DNA of 27,159 bases from Oscillospiraceae bacterium (GCA_017939025.1 JAGBAI010000129.1:1-27159); one strand, 5' to 3'; counted from the stretch's first letter, positions 1 to 7,797 are shown. Numbers and translations: made by a program. Notes: generated from the sequence alone by a model not told the origin.

Positions 1-34
1 GGCGGATTTTCGGAATTTGTGCGGTGAATGATAC

Positions 35-89
35 GGAAAAATTGTCCATCGAGGCCAATTTTTCCGGCGGACCGTCCAGAGGACGGTCC
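35..89. repeat. Two adjacent perfect hairpins
   Basis: Two back-to-back perfect inverted repeats lie in non-coding DNA downstream of the regulator gene that ends at 353. The first pairs GGAAAAATTG (35-44) with CAATTTTTCC (56-65). The second pairs GGACCGTCC (69-77) with GGACGGTCC (81-89) across a 3-base loop. They resemble the small palindromic units scattered in clostridial intergenic regions, but I cannot assign a family. Neither is followed by a T-run on the plus strand, so they are not typical plus-strand terminators. Confidence 0.6.
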
Positions 90-140
90 CTACGGTGAAC
101 AGTACGATAAACAGAAATTTACCACTTTTTCTACAGTCTG

Positions 141-240
141 AAATGAAACTATTTAAGTTTCATTTGAAAGACACCGCCTTGTGGCGTTGTTGATTCTGAT
201 ATTTTCGGAATAGAAAATATCAGAATCCCGTCTCATTATG
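141..240. repeat. Dispersed three-hairpin repeat, copy 1
   Basis: This unit of about 100 bp recurs at 26875-26972 in the same orientation with few differences. It contains three stem-loops in series. The first is AAATGAAAC (141-149) with GTTTCATTT (157-165). The second is a short stem around ACACCGCC/GGCGTTGT (171-190) with one mismatch. The third is a perfect 15-bp stem at 192-206/213-227 with loop GGAATA. The homology fades at the outer edges of the hairpins. No transposase is present. It may be a miniature mobile element or a REP-like structured repeat; the family is unknown. Confidence 0.8.
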
Positions 241-352
241 ATCTTCATATTAAAAACTTCAATCCTGCGGCTTAAAGCTTTTAATTGAATATCAGTATAA
301 TTTATGGTGCAGACGCAATAAACTGGTTCAGGCGGATTACATAGCTGTGATA
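241..352. other. AT-rich gap, nothing recognised
   Basis: This is non-coding DNA between the repeat and the stop codon of the minus-strand PucR-type gene. I see no convincing terminator for that gene: no GC-rich stem with a T-run reads leftwards here. The strong 15-bp hairpin at 192-227 may serve as its transcript end, but this is inference. Confidence 0.4.
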
Positions 353-1738
353 TCATTTTTGCTGTTCGTTCTCCAGAATCCACAGGGACAGTGTCAGATA
401 TAGCCGCTGCCAGGGATCATCCAGATTGATCCGGATCAGAGACTGGATCTTTTTCAGACGGTAAAGTAAGGTGGTGCGGTGGATGATCAGCGCTTCCGAG
501 GTTTTGGGGATATCCCGTTCTTTCAAAAGATATTCCCGGAACGTCTCAAAATATTGCGTGCTGTTTTCCCGGTCGTAGTTTAACAGAACATGCCATTCCG
601 ACGCAACCAGATGACCTGGTGTCAAGGGAGAGGGCAGAATCCTGACCATGTACTCAAGAACACATTCTGAGAAGGTCATGATCCACTTTTCGCAGCGCAG
701 ACGAAATGCCTGATCCAACGCCACACCTGCCTGATAATAGGCTGCGTGCAGTTCCCGGATGCCCGTGACAGGGGAACTGATACCTGCATACAGGCAATAA
801 TCCCGGCACAGCACCGCCAACTGATGCCGCAGTTCATCAGAAGGAAGATAGTGGTGCTCCAGATCCATTACCAGACATTGCTCCTGTCCGGAAAACATGA
901 CATAGCTTCCGGGAAACAGCTGGAACAGGTCACTGTGAAGCACATGCTCGATGACAGCATTACGGCGCTCCTCCTGGCTGCGGATCCGGATGCAAAGAAA
1001 GAGGTCATCCTTATTCCAGCGCATTGTAAGCAGAAGATGAGAAAGATCTGCAGCTTCGGTTTGCCGGCCTTCCAACAGGGAAAACAGGATATCATCCATG
1101 CTCTGATACTGGGGCTGCTGGCCCGGCAGCTTTTTCTGCAAAAGGAAAATAGCCCGCTGCGCCAGTACCTCTGCCAGCATAAAGTCGGCTTTTCGGAAAT
1201 CCCTCTGATCCCGGATCACCAGAAACCGCCCCCGGTACAGATTCCCGTCCCACAGATTCACATACAGCGAGTCCGGAACACCATCGACACCTTTCCAAAT
1301 CTGGGCATTGGGATGGGCGTAGGTTTCCAGATAATCACTGTCATGCTGAAAATCATCCAGGATCACCCGGGGGACAAAGCCCATGGTGGACGGGGTCACA
1401 TATTCCGGGGCCATGAGCTGCTCTGCCTGCCGGGACATACCGATGATGATGAACCAGTCGTCGTGAATATAAACAGGGTTTTCCAGCAATTCCGTGCCCA
1501 GCTCGCACAACTCCTGCAGTGTGGCATTGCGGTAGGTCAGCTGGTCGATCATACTTTCCATCTGCTGGTACTGGGAAAACAGCTCCATCAGTTCGTCCAG
1601 AAGCACCTCGGGAGTCTGGCCAGGAAAGCACAGATGGTTGGCTTTTCCCTCAATGGGGGTCGTACAGACATAGGCGTACTGATCGGTGGGAAAGCCTGTT
1701 TCTCCGGTGCTGCTGGATAAAATCACACCCATCGGCAA
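353..1738 (-). CDS. PucR/CdaR-type transcriptional regulator, probably 5'-truncated
   Basis: The 461-residue product ends in the characteristic PucR-family C-terminal helix-turn-helix (about residues 405-461). The recognition segment reads HRTTLLYRLKKIQ, followed by a DPWQRLYLTLSLW helix. The middle contains the long sensor-like region seen before this HTH in CdaR-type regulators. The annotated start is only the first ATG in frame, has no good ribosome site, and lies inside a stretch that reads as part of another gene on the plus strand. Residues 1 to about 16 look unrelated to the family, and relatives usually have some 40-50 more residues before the segment around ELMELFSQY. I infer that the true N-terminus was lost at a rearrangement near 1690-1700. 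The ligand is unknown. Confidence 0.8.
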   Translation of the reverse strand: MPMGVILSSSTGETGFPTDQYAYVCTTPIEGKANHLCFPGQTPEVLLDELMELFSQYQQMESMIDQLTYRNATLQELCELGTELLENPVYIHDDWFIIIGMSRQAEQLMAPEYVTPSTMGFVPRVILDDFQHDSDYLETYAHPNAQIWKGVDGVPDSLYVNLWDGNLYRGRFLVIRDQRDFRKADFMLAEVLAQRAIFLLQKKLPGQQPQYQSMDDILFSLLEGRQTEAADLSHLLLTMRWNKDDLFLCIRIRSQEERRNAVIEHVLHSDLFQLFPGSYVMFSGQEQCLVMDLEHHYLPSDELRHQLAVLCRDYCLYAGISSPVTGIRELHAAYYQAGVALDQAFRLRCEKWIMTFSECVLEYMVRILPSPLTPGHLVASEWHVLLNYDRENSTQYFETFREYLLKERDIPKTSEALIIHRTTLLYRLKKIQSLIRINLDDPWQRLYLTLSLWILENEQQK

Positions 1739-1901
1739 CGCCGCGGGAGAAGGGGCGAAACTCTGTGCCCTGAGCAGGGATGAATTTACTTACAGCCGGA
1801 AACTCGCCAGAGAAACGGAATTTCTGGAACTGGCAAGCCTGCCGGATTTCCAGGACTGTTATGTGGACGCATTGGAATTTGCGGAGGAGAACGACGAATG
1901 A
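1695..1901 (+). pseudogene. C-terminal remnant of RACE/DUF4445 corrinoid activation protein
   Basis: An open frame from about 1683 encodes the tail of the RACE family (reductive activators of corrinoid proteins, ASKHA-like DUF4445 domain). The family signature IGNAAGEGAKLCALS is followed by a helix and the typical ending ELASLPDFQDCYVDAL. Full proteins are about 600 residues, so more than 500 residues, including the [2Fe-2S] domain, are missing. An in-frame stop lies at 1680-1682. The frame ends in an ATGA overlap with the DUF2284 gene, as expected for an old operon. The break coincides with the point where the opposite-strand PucR gene also loses its family sequence. It is unlikely to be functional. 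Confidence 0.75.
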
Positions 1902-2437
1902 CCTACGAACAGCTGTTAAAAATCGCGGAGGAGGCAGGCTTTTCCGCCTGGGCACCTCTGGATATTTCTACCATTGAATTAAAGCCTGAAGTCCGGGATA
2001 TGTGCGCGGTCAACTCCTGCGGCCAGTACGGCAAGCGCTGGAGCTGTCCTCCCGGCTGCGGTACCCTGGAAGAATGTGGCGAGCGGGTTAAAGCCTGCAC
2101 CCATGGCATTCTGGTGCAGACCTACGGCGATATTGAAGACGGCTTTAATTTTGAAGCCATGATGGAAATTGAATCCGACCATAAGGAACATTTTTCGGAA
2201 ATGTATGAAACCCTCCGGGAAGCAGGCAAAGACGTCCTGGCGATCGGTGCCGGCTGCTGCACCCAGTGTGCCAAGTGCACCTACCCCGACGAGCCCTGCC
2301 GTTTCCCGGACAAGATGATCTCCTCCATGGAAGCCTACGGTATGCTGGTGCTGGGGGTGTGCAAAGCCAACGGCCTGCAATACTATTACGGTGCCGATAA
2401 AATGGCCTACACCAGCTGCTTTTTGCTGAGAGGCTGA
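1898..2437 (+). CDS. DUF2284 cysteine-rich metal-binding protein
   Basis: The 179-residue soluble protein matches the DUF2284 pattern of clustered cysteines. An N-terminal group lies around residues 30-60, including the segments SCGQYGKRWSCPPGCG and EECGERVKAC. A second group, CCTQCAKC...PCRFP, lies around residues 118-135. These suggest iron-sulfur or zinc binding; no catalytic activity is established for the family as far as I know. The ATG overlaps the stop of the RACE remnant (ATGA), so it was co-translated with that protein. DUF2284 genes commonly sit beside corrinoid methyltransferase systems, which fits. It now probably lacks its original promoter. A strong terminator follows at 2479. 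Confidence 0.85.
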   Translation: MTYEQLLKIAEEAGFSAWAPLDISTIELKPEVRDMCAVNSCGQYGKRWSCPPGCGTLEECGERVKACTHGILVQTYGDIEDGFNFEAMMEIESDHKEHFSEMYETLREAGKDVLAIGAGCCTQCAKCTYPDEPCRFPDKMISSMEAYGMLVLGVCKANGLQYYYGADKMAYTSCFLLRG

Positions 2438-2478
2438 GCGCCGTCATTCTGAATAGGAAAATAAAAAAGAAAATAAGC

Positions 2479-2520
2479 CGGCCCGGTTTGTGTGTACAGC
2501 ACAAACCGGGCCGCTTCTTT
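2479..2520 (+). terminator. Rho-independent terminator after the DUF2284 gene
   Basis: A perfect 14-bp GC-rich stem CGGCCCGGTTTGTG (2479-2492) pairs with CACAAACCGGGCCG (2500-2513) across a 7-base loop and is followed by CTTCTTTT. It lies about 40 bases after the stop codon. Confidence 0.9.
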
Positions 2521-2654
2521 TGCGGAACAGAATCGGCAGATTGCAAAAATTAAAAAAAAGGGAGAAAATTACAAATTGAAATCGCTTTTTGAATTTACAG
2601 AGTGTATATTACTATGCGTGTAAAATGTGGTGCTATACCCTGTTGTGAACTTTT

Positions 2655-2810
2655 GTGTAGAGGGGATCCCCTCTATCATGTTTGGTTTTACAAACATGAT
2701 AAGTGCCTGTCAGTACATCATAAAGAAATGGCACCCTTCCTTTTGTGAGAGCGGTGACGCTCACAAGAGATAGTTGTCTTGTAAATTATGAGATGCTTCA
2801 TCTCCCAAAA
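2655..2810 (+). promoter_or_regulatory. Hairpin-rich leader before the sortase-tail remnant
   Basis: Five inverted repeats lie in tandem ahead of a good ribosome site at 2817-2824. H1 is the 18-bp palindrome at 2658-2675 (TAGAGGGG/CCCCTCTA). H2 is a perfect 10-bp stem, ATCATGTTTG 2675-2684 with CAAACATGAT 2691-2700. H3 is GTGCC 2703-2707 with GGCAC 2730-2734. H4 is TTGTGAG 2743-2749 with CTCACAA 2760-2766. H5 is GAGATG 2790-2795 with CATCTC 2799-2804. I do not recognise a known riboswitch consensus. It may be an RNA leader or the scar of a mobile element. Confidence 0.45.
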
Positions 2811-2832
2811 TATCCCAAGGAGGAATTGTCTT

Positions 2833-3014
2833 ATGAGAAAAGTGGAAGGATTGAAAAAAGGTATGCCTACCAGATCAAAAACAACGTAATTACCGGCAAC
2901 CCCGAAACCGGCGACAACATCCTGTTTGCGGCTGGCGTGATGGCAGCTGCGGTTGCTGTGCTGGTATGCCTGTTCCTTCCTGTGAGAAAGAAAGGCAAGT
3001 ACCTCCAGAACTGA
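2833..3014 (+). pseudogene. Sortase-anchor tail remnant with frame break
   Basis: AAGGAGGA (2817-2824) and an ATG at 2833 start an 18-codon frame that stops at 2887-2889. The adjacent frame encodes a classic cell-wall sorting signal: NPETGD (from 2898), a hydrophobic stretch of about 22 residues, and a basic tail VRKKGK ending at 3014. The two frames would join if the A6 run at 2854-2859 had one more A, giving a 60-residue product without a signal peptide. Most likely this is the two ends of a deleted surface-protein gene. A sequencing error or a phase-variable A tract is possible. A terminator follows. Confidence 0.6.
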
Positions 3015-3052
3015 TCCTTCTGAACAGGTAAACGGAATCATTCCCTAAAAAG

Positions 3053-3094
3053 ACCCCTCTGTGCTGCCCTTGGGCGGTACAGAGGGGTTTCTTT
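3053..3094 (+). terminator. Rho-independent terminator
   Basis: ACCCCTCTGT (3053-3062) pairs perfectly with ACAGAGGGGT (3079-3088), with extra pairing of GCCC/GGGC inside the loop, followed by TTTCTTT. It closes the sortase-tail remnant unit and isolates the downstream operon from read-through. Confidence 0.85.
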
Positions 3095-3244
3095 GGTATC
3101 ATTCCTGCTTCGGAAAATCAACAAAAATTTCAGGGAATGATAGATTTTTGGGGGGAGATGATGTATAGTATATTAGATATACAATATGGAGCTATGCGCA
3201 TTTTGATGGCATAGGCTTTATCTTATTGGAAGCGGGCGTTATCG
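3095..3244 (+). promoter_or_regulatory. Upstream region of the eleven-gene operon
   Basis: This is the only gap before the long operon. It is AT-rich around 3160-3190 and holds several TATA-like hexamers and a small perfect dyad, GTATAT (3168-3173) with ATATAC (3177-3182). No clear -35 with correct spacing can be assigned. The promoter presumably lies here because a terminator precedes it and no other gap in the operon is large enough, but the exact site is not determined. Confidence 0.4.
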
Positions 3245-4048
3245 ATGGAAGCAAGCGTTGTTATTTTGGGTACGCGGGGCTCTGTGCCGGTCAGTGGTGA
3301 GGCGTTTATGCGCTATGGCGGGGCGACTACCTGTGTTTTTCTCCGGTTTGGAGACCAGATTGTTGTTCTGGACTGCGGCACCGGCATGATGGAACTGCCA
3401 AAGGTTTTACATAAGAATGACCAGCAGATCACGGTGCTGCTGTCCCATCCCCATGTGGATCATCTGCTGGGGCTGCCTATGTGCCCTGTAGTATTTGACC
3501 CCCAAAAGCAGATTGACATGTATGGCGCTGTCCGGAAAGGATGGGATGTCCGGCAGCAGGTATGCGCCTTTCTGGCCCCGCCCCTGTGGCCGGTGGGCCC
3601 GGACAAGTTTCCCGCGAAGATTACCTTCCGGGAACTTCCGGAACAGATGACCCTGGGTGATGTAACGGTAGAGAGCATGAACGGTGCCCATCCCGGTGGA
3701 GTATCCCTGTTCCGTCTCACCGGCGGCGGGAAAACCGTTGTGTTTATGACCGACTGTACGGTGACGGAAGAAAATATTCCGGTGTTTGCGGAATTTGCCC
3801 GGGACTGCGATCTGCTGCTGTGCGACGGACAGTACAGCAGCCAGGAGTGGAAAGGGCGGGAGCATTTTGGCCACAGTACCTGGGCGGCTGCGGCGCAGCT
3901 GGGAGCAGCCTGCGGAGCGAAACAGGTTCGGATCATCCACCATGATCCTTTCCGGACAGATGACCAGCTGGACAGCGCGGCCCGGGAACTGACGCAGTTC
4001 CACAGCAGCTGCACCTTTGCCCGGGCTGGGGAAGAGATCCTTTTATAA
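3245..4048 (+). CDS. MBL-fold metal-dependent hydrolase, possible cyclic nucleotide phosphodiesterase
   Basis: The 267-residue protein has the metallo-beta-lactamase-fold metal site: HPHVDH at residues 68-73 (HxHxDH), H149, D170 and H233. An N-terminal strand LGTRGSVPVSG and the DCGTG turn at 43-47 are typical of the RNase Z/phosphodiesterase-like branch. No signal peptide is seen, so it is cytoplasmic. It is the first gene of the operon, 14 bases before the CHASE2 cyclase. Class II cyclic nucleotide phosphodiesterases belong to this wider fold, so hydrolysis of the cyclase product is an attractive inference. It could equally be a phosphodiesterase or esterase of another substrate. The ribosome site GGAAGCGGG is weak. 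Confidence 0.85.
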   Translation: MEASVVILGTRGSVPVSGEAFMRYGGATTCVFLRFGDQIVVLDCGTGMMELPKVLHKNDQQITVLLSHPHVDHLLGLPMCPVVFDPQKQIDMYGAVRKGWDVRQQVCAFLAPPLWPVGPDKFPAKITFRELPEQMTLGDVTVESMNGAHPGGVSLFRLTGGGKTVVFMTDCTVTEENIPVFAEFARDCDLLLCDGQYSSQEWKGREHFGHSTWAAAAQLGAACGAKQVRIIHHDPFRTDDQLDSAARELTQFHSSCTFARAGEEILL

Positions 4049-4062
4049 AGGAGCGGAACAGT

Positions 4063-5856
4063 ATGAAAGAGAAAATCACAAAAGGGATCCGTTTTCTGGT
4101 TGTTGCGGTACTTGCCTTTATCCTGTGTTATTCCCAGTGCCTGTATTCCTTTGACAAAATGGTCACAGACCGGATCTATCAGGCACCTTCTGTGACCAGC
4201 AGTGCCATTAAGATCATTGCCATTGACGAACGAACCATCCAGACCTACGGGGATATCAGCACCTGGAGCCGGGAGATCCCTGGGCAGCTGGTGGAAAAAC
4301 TGAATGCAGACCCGGAAAATGCTCCTGCGGTCATCGGCTTTGATGTGATGTATGTCACGGAAAAAGAAACAGAGGGCGATGCCCGCTTTGCGAAAGGCTG
4401 CGCTGCGGCAGGCAATGTGGTCACAGCTGTGAACGTTGTGACGGAGGATAGATTGTCCCTTCAGGCTGACGGCAGCCTTTCTCTTGACAATATGCACGTG
4501 AAGCTGGTGGAATATCCCTACCCTTCCCTGAAAGAAGCGGCGGATTACGGCTTTGCCAACACCACCCAGGACCGGGACGGCTATATCCGCTATGGCCTGT
4601 GGAGCATGGATGCCGGGGAAGAAGAGATTTTGTCCCTTTCCGCCCGGGTGTATCAGCGGTACTGCGAACATATGGGCATTTCCCCGCAGCAGCCGAAGCT
4701 GATCTCCGGCAGTGCCTTCGGCTTTACCTTCTCCGGAAAAAGCGGCGATTATGAGGTGCTTTCCCTCTGCGATGTTTTGGACGGAAAAATCGATGCCAGA
4801 GTGTTCCGAAACAGCATCGTGCTGGTGGGTGCCTATGCGCCGGGCATGCAGGACAGCTACAATGTGGCAGTCCAGCGGGGGCAGCAGATGTACGGTGTGG
4901 AGATCCACGCCAATATCATCGAAGCGCTGCTGGAAGGCAAGACCTTTGCACCCGTTTCCCGTCTGGGATATGCCCTGACGGTGACGGTGATTGCCCTTGC
5001 TTTCCTGATGATTGCCAGAAGGGTCAAGCCCATTGCGCTGACCGGATTGCTGGTGGCGGTCATTGCGCTGAACGTGCTGACGGGAAAGCTGCTGTATGAC
5101 CGTGGTGTCGCTGTGGGAATGGTGGAGCTGCCTCTGGTGCTGATCCTGGTGTATCTGTACCAGGTGATCGCCGGTTACTTAAGCGAAGTAATGAAGCGGC
5201 GGAAGGTTATGAACGCCTTCAAAAAATACGTAGCCCCCCAGGTGGTGGAGGAGATCTCCAGAAAGGGCGATTTTGAAATGGTTCTGGGCGGCGAAAACCG
5301 CCATATCGCCGTGCTGTTTGTGGATATCCGGGGCTTTACCCCCATGTCCGAAAGCCTCCGGCCGGAGCAGGTGGTGGAAATTCTGAATGAATATCTGACC
5401 CTGACCACCACGGCAATTTTCAAAAACGGCGGCACTCTGGACAAATTCATCGGCGATGCCACCATGGCAGTGTTCAATGCCCCCTTTGACCTGAATGATT
5501 ACATCTACCGGGCGGTCTGCACCGCGCTGGATATTGCGGCGGGCAGTGATGAATTGGAAAAGAAGCTGCTGGAGCGCTTCGGCAAGAGCGTCAGCTTCGG
5601 CATTGGCGTCAACTGCGGCCCGGCAGTTGTAGGCAACATCGGCTGCGACTTCCGGATGGACTATACCGCCATCGGTGATACCGTCAACACCGCTGCCCGG
5701 CTGGAAAGCAATGCCAAGCGGGGACAGATCCTCATCAGCAGCGATGTTTACCAGGCGGTGAAGGACCGGATCGAAGCCAATGAGATTGGCGTGATTCCCC
5801 TGAAGGGCAAGAAAGACGGTGCCCTGGTATATGAAGTGCTGGGCCTGAAGAAATGA
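4063..5856 (+). CDS. CHASE2-domain class III adenylate cyclase
   Basis: The 597-residue membrane enzyme has an N-terminal transmembrane helix (about 9-28), an extracellular CHASE2 sensor (about 30-290), two or three transmembrane helices (about 305-370) and a cytoplasmic class III cyclase domain (about 395-595). Catalytic residues are all present: metal-binding D421 (VDIRGFTPMSE) and D465 (KFIGDATMAVF), and transition-state N542 and R546 (GDTVNTAARLES). The purine-selecting pair is K461 and T535, the Lys/Thr combination of class IIIb enzymes that use ATP, so cAMP is the expected product. Its stop overlaps the next start by four bases. The CHASE2 ligand is unknown. CHASE2 cyclases recur beside FecR-domain genes, and one lies four genes downstream here. 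Confidence 0.93.
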   Translation: MKEKITKGIRFLVVAVLAFILCYSQCLYSFDKMVTDRIYQAPSVTSSAIKIIAIDERTIQTYGDISTWSREIPGQLVEKLNADPENAPAVIGFDVMYVTEKETEGDARFAKGCAAAGNVVTAVNVVTEDRLSLQADGSLSLDNMHVKLVEYPYPSLKEAADYGFANTTQDRDGYIRYGLWSMDAGEEEILSLSARVYQRYCEHMGISPQQPKLISGSAFGFTFSGKSGDYEVLSLCDVLDGKIDARVFRNSIVLVGAYAPGMQDSYNVAVQRGQQMYGVEIHANIIEALLEGKTFAPVSRLGYALTVTVIALAFLMIARRVKPIALTGLLVAVIALNVLTGKLLYDRGVAVGMVELPLVLILVYLYQVIAGYLSEVMKRRKVMNAFKKYVAPQVVEEISRKGDFEMVLGGENRHIAVLFVDIRGFTPMSESLRPEQVVEILNEYLTLTTTAIFKNGGTLDKFIGDATMAVFNAPFDLNDYIYRAVCTALDIAAGSDELEKKLLERFGKSVSFGIGVNCGPAVVGNIGCDFRMDYTAIGDTVNTAARLESNAKRGQILISSDVYQAVKDRIEANEIGVIPLKGKKDGALVYEVLGLKK

Positions 5857-7115
5857 TGAAAAAATTATCGTATCCTGTTGCCTTTGCACTGACGGTTGTG
5901 TTGCTGACGCTGCTTCTGGCATGGTCGGCCAGGATCCCACAGTCTGCCATCCGGGAGAATGTGCTGGAATCCGCCCGGTTCCTTTGTGACGGGCCCCTGT
6001 TCGGCACGGCAGTGGAGGGAATCGAAGGCAGCCGCATTGACCGGTATGCCGATTCCATCCTGCTGGGCATCGCCTGGCAGTACGATGGGGAAAGACCTCT
6101 TGCCTCAGTGATGGAATCTTCCTATTACTATACGGAATATCAAAATGAAAATCAGAATCTGCTGGATGCGGTGACCCAGGATCTTGCCGCCAACCGGCAG
6201 TATCTGCGCTACTGGCACGGCTCCATTGTGTTCCTTCGGCCGCTGCTGTGTGTGTTCACACTTCCGCAGATCTATGCGCTGAATGGGGTGGTTCTGGCGG
6301 CGCTGGCCATTTGGCTGCTGGCGCTGCTTTATAGGAAAAAGGCCTTTGTTCCGGCCTTCGGTGTTGTGCTGGGAATGGTGATGACCGCCTCCTGGTTTGT
6401 GCCGCTGTCTCTGGAGTATACCTGGAGCTATCTTGTGATGCTGGCGGGCGCCATTGTGGCTGTGAAGCTGGCTGGTTCCGAACAATGGCAGCATCTGGGC
6501 CTCTTCTTCCTGCTGGTCGGCATGGTGACCAATTTCCTGGACTTTCTCACCACGGAGACAGTAACGCTGCTGGTGCCGCTGCTGCTGGTGCTGTGGCTGG
6601 GAAAGGAAAAAACCGCGCTTCGGCCTGTTGCGGTTAAGAGCGTTCTGGCCTGGGGCTGCGGCTATGTGGGTATGTGGATCACCAAATGGCTGCTGGCGGC
6701 AATCGTGTTAGGGGAAAACGTGATCCCTATGGTGGCAGGGCATGTACAGGAACGTCTGGGCGGTGATCTGGGACTGAGCCTGGGCCGCTATATGACGGGC
6801 GCGGTGCTGCGCAATGTGGGCTGCCTGTTCCCCCTGGAATACGGCACGTTGGGCGTGCTGGTTATGCTGGCGCTGGTGGTCTTTGGCTCCTATGTGGGCT
6901 ATGTTTACCGGAAAAAGTCTGTGCGTTGGGATCGCGTGCTTCTGTTTGCTCTGCTGGGACTGGTTCCCTATGTGCGCTACCTGGCGCTGCACAACCACGC
7001 CTGGCTCCACTGCTTCTTTACCTACCGGGCCCAGCTGGCCACGGTTCTGACAGTGGTGATGATTTTGGAGGAAATGACCGATTGGAAAGGTTGGAAAAAG
7101 AAAGCGTCTTGCTGA
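5853..7115 (+). CDS. Polytopic membrane protein, GT-C glycosyltransferase-like
   Basis: The 420-residue protein has about ten predicted hydrophobic helices. A hydrophilic loop of roughly 95 residues (about 30-125) follows the first helix, as in GT-C glycosyltransferases that put their active-site loop outside the membrane. A late motif RYLALHNHAWLHCFFTYRAQ resembles conserved segments of uncharacterised firmicute membrane glycosyltransferases. I recognise no named family with certainty. It is translationally coupled to the cyclase (ATGA overlap) and overlaps the family 2 glycosyltransferase gene by 34 bases. The pair fits a two-step scheme in which the soluble enzyme charges a polyprenyl phosphate and this protein transfers the sugar outside. 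That scheme is inference. Confidence 0.7.
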   Translation: MMKKLSYPVAFALTVVLLTLLLAWSARIPQSAIRENVLESARFLCDGPLFGTAVEGIEGSRIDRYADSILLGIAWQYDGERPLASVMESSYYYTEYQNENQNLLDAVTQDLAANRQYLRYWHGSIVFLRPLLCVFTLPQIYALNGVVLAALAIWLLALLYRKKAFVPAFGVVLGMVMTASWFVPLSLEYTWSYLVMLAGAIVAVKLAGSEQWQHLGLFFLLVGMVTNFLDFLTTETVTLLVPLLLVLWLGKEKTALRPVAVKSVLAWGCGYVGMWITKWLLAAIVLGENVIPMVAGHVQERLGGDLGLSLGRYMTGAVLRNVGCLFPLEYGTLGVLVMLALVVFGSYVGYVYRKKSVRWDRVLLFALLGLVPYVRYLALHNHAWLHCFFTYRAQLATVLTVVMILEEMTDWKGWKKKASC

Positions 7116-7783
7116 CCATTCTGATGCCCTGCCGGAATGAAGCGGCTACTGTGGCTATCAGCATCCGGGAAGCGGCGGCATTTTTGGAGAAAAGTAAGAT
7201 CCGGGGGGAGATCCTGGTGGTGGACAACGGTTCCACCGATGATTCTGCCGCCATAGCGGAACGCTGTGGCGCCCGGGTCATTACCCAGCCTGAAAAGGGT
7301 TACGGCAATGCCCTGCGAACGGGACTGTCTCACAGCTGGGGTAGCTTTGTCATCCTTGGTGATTGCGATACCACCTATGATTTTCTTCATCTGGAAGAAA
7401 TCTACGGCCTGCTTTCCGCCGGTGCGTATGACATGGTCATCGGCAACCGGTTTGCAGGGGGGATGGAAAAGGGCAGTATGCCCCTGTCCCATAAGTGGGG
7501 CGTCCGGTTCCTTTCCTGGCTGGGAAGAAAGCGGCTCCATACGGATATTTACGATTTCCACTGCGGCCTCCGGGGACTGTCCCGGGCCGGGTTGGAAAAA
7601 CTGGACTTGAAAACAAGCGGAATGGAATTTGCCACGGAAATGATTGCCCAGGCAGTAAAAGCGGGGCTGTCTGTGGGCCAGGTGCCGGTAAGGCTTCGAA
7701 AATGCACCCTGGCAAGAAAATCAAAGCTGAGAACCCTCCGGGATGGCCTGCGCCACCTGGTATATATAGGAAAACTTCCTTGA
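7082..7783 (+). CDS. Family 2 glycosyltransferase, polyprenyl-phosphate-sugar synthase-like
   Basis: The 233-residue protein has the GT2 fold motifs: LTILMPCRNEAAT at the N-terminus, the nucleotide-binding VVDNGSTDDS (46-55), the DxD metal site GDCDTTYDF (93-101) and GNRFAGG (121-127). The pattern is closest to DPM1-like enzymes that transfer a sugar from a nucleotide donor to polyprenyl phosphate. Many relatives carry C-terminal membrane helices, which are absent here. The start chosen is TTG 7082, placed ten bases after GGAGG at 7067-7071. The longer open frame upstream is only the shadow of the membrane protein gene. TTG 7091 is an alternative. Confidence 0.85.
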   Translation: MERLEKESVLLTILMPCRNEAATVAISIREAAAFLEKSKIRGEILVVDNGSTDDSAAIAERCGARVITQPEKGYGNALRTGLSHSWGSFVILGDCDTTYDFLHLEEIYGLLSAGAYDMVIGNRFAGGMEKGSMPLSHKWGVRFLSWLGRKRLHTDIYDFHCGLRGLSRAGLEKLDLKTSGMEFATEMIAQAVKAGLSVGQVPVRLRKCTLARKSKLRTLRDGLRHLVYIGKLP

Positions 7784-7797
7784 CGAGGAGGAACATT

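Noticed and set aside
153..383. Minus-strand reading frame with a peptide partly repeated at 26839-27060
   Set aside because: The similarity comes from the DNA repeat and its hairpins. Two of the three substitutions in the shared coding stretch change the amino acid, and there is no ribosome site.
746..1720. Large plus-strand frame opposite the PucR-type gene
   Set aside because: It is the antisense shadow of a gene with clear family motifs and has no recognisable domain or ribosome site.
2655..2832. Known riboswitch (c-di-GMP I or II, T-box) before the sortase remnant
   Set aside because: Hairpins are clear, but none of the conserved loop or core motifs of these classes could be found.
7495..7797. 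Longer N-terminus for the InlB-repeat protein
   Set aside because: The upstream in-frame part is out-of-frame shadow of the glycosyltransferase gene. ATG 7798 has a strong ribosome site and starts a signal peptide.
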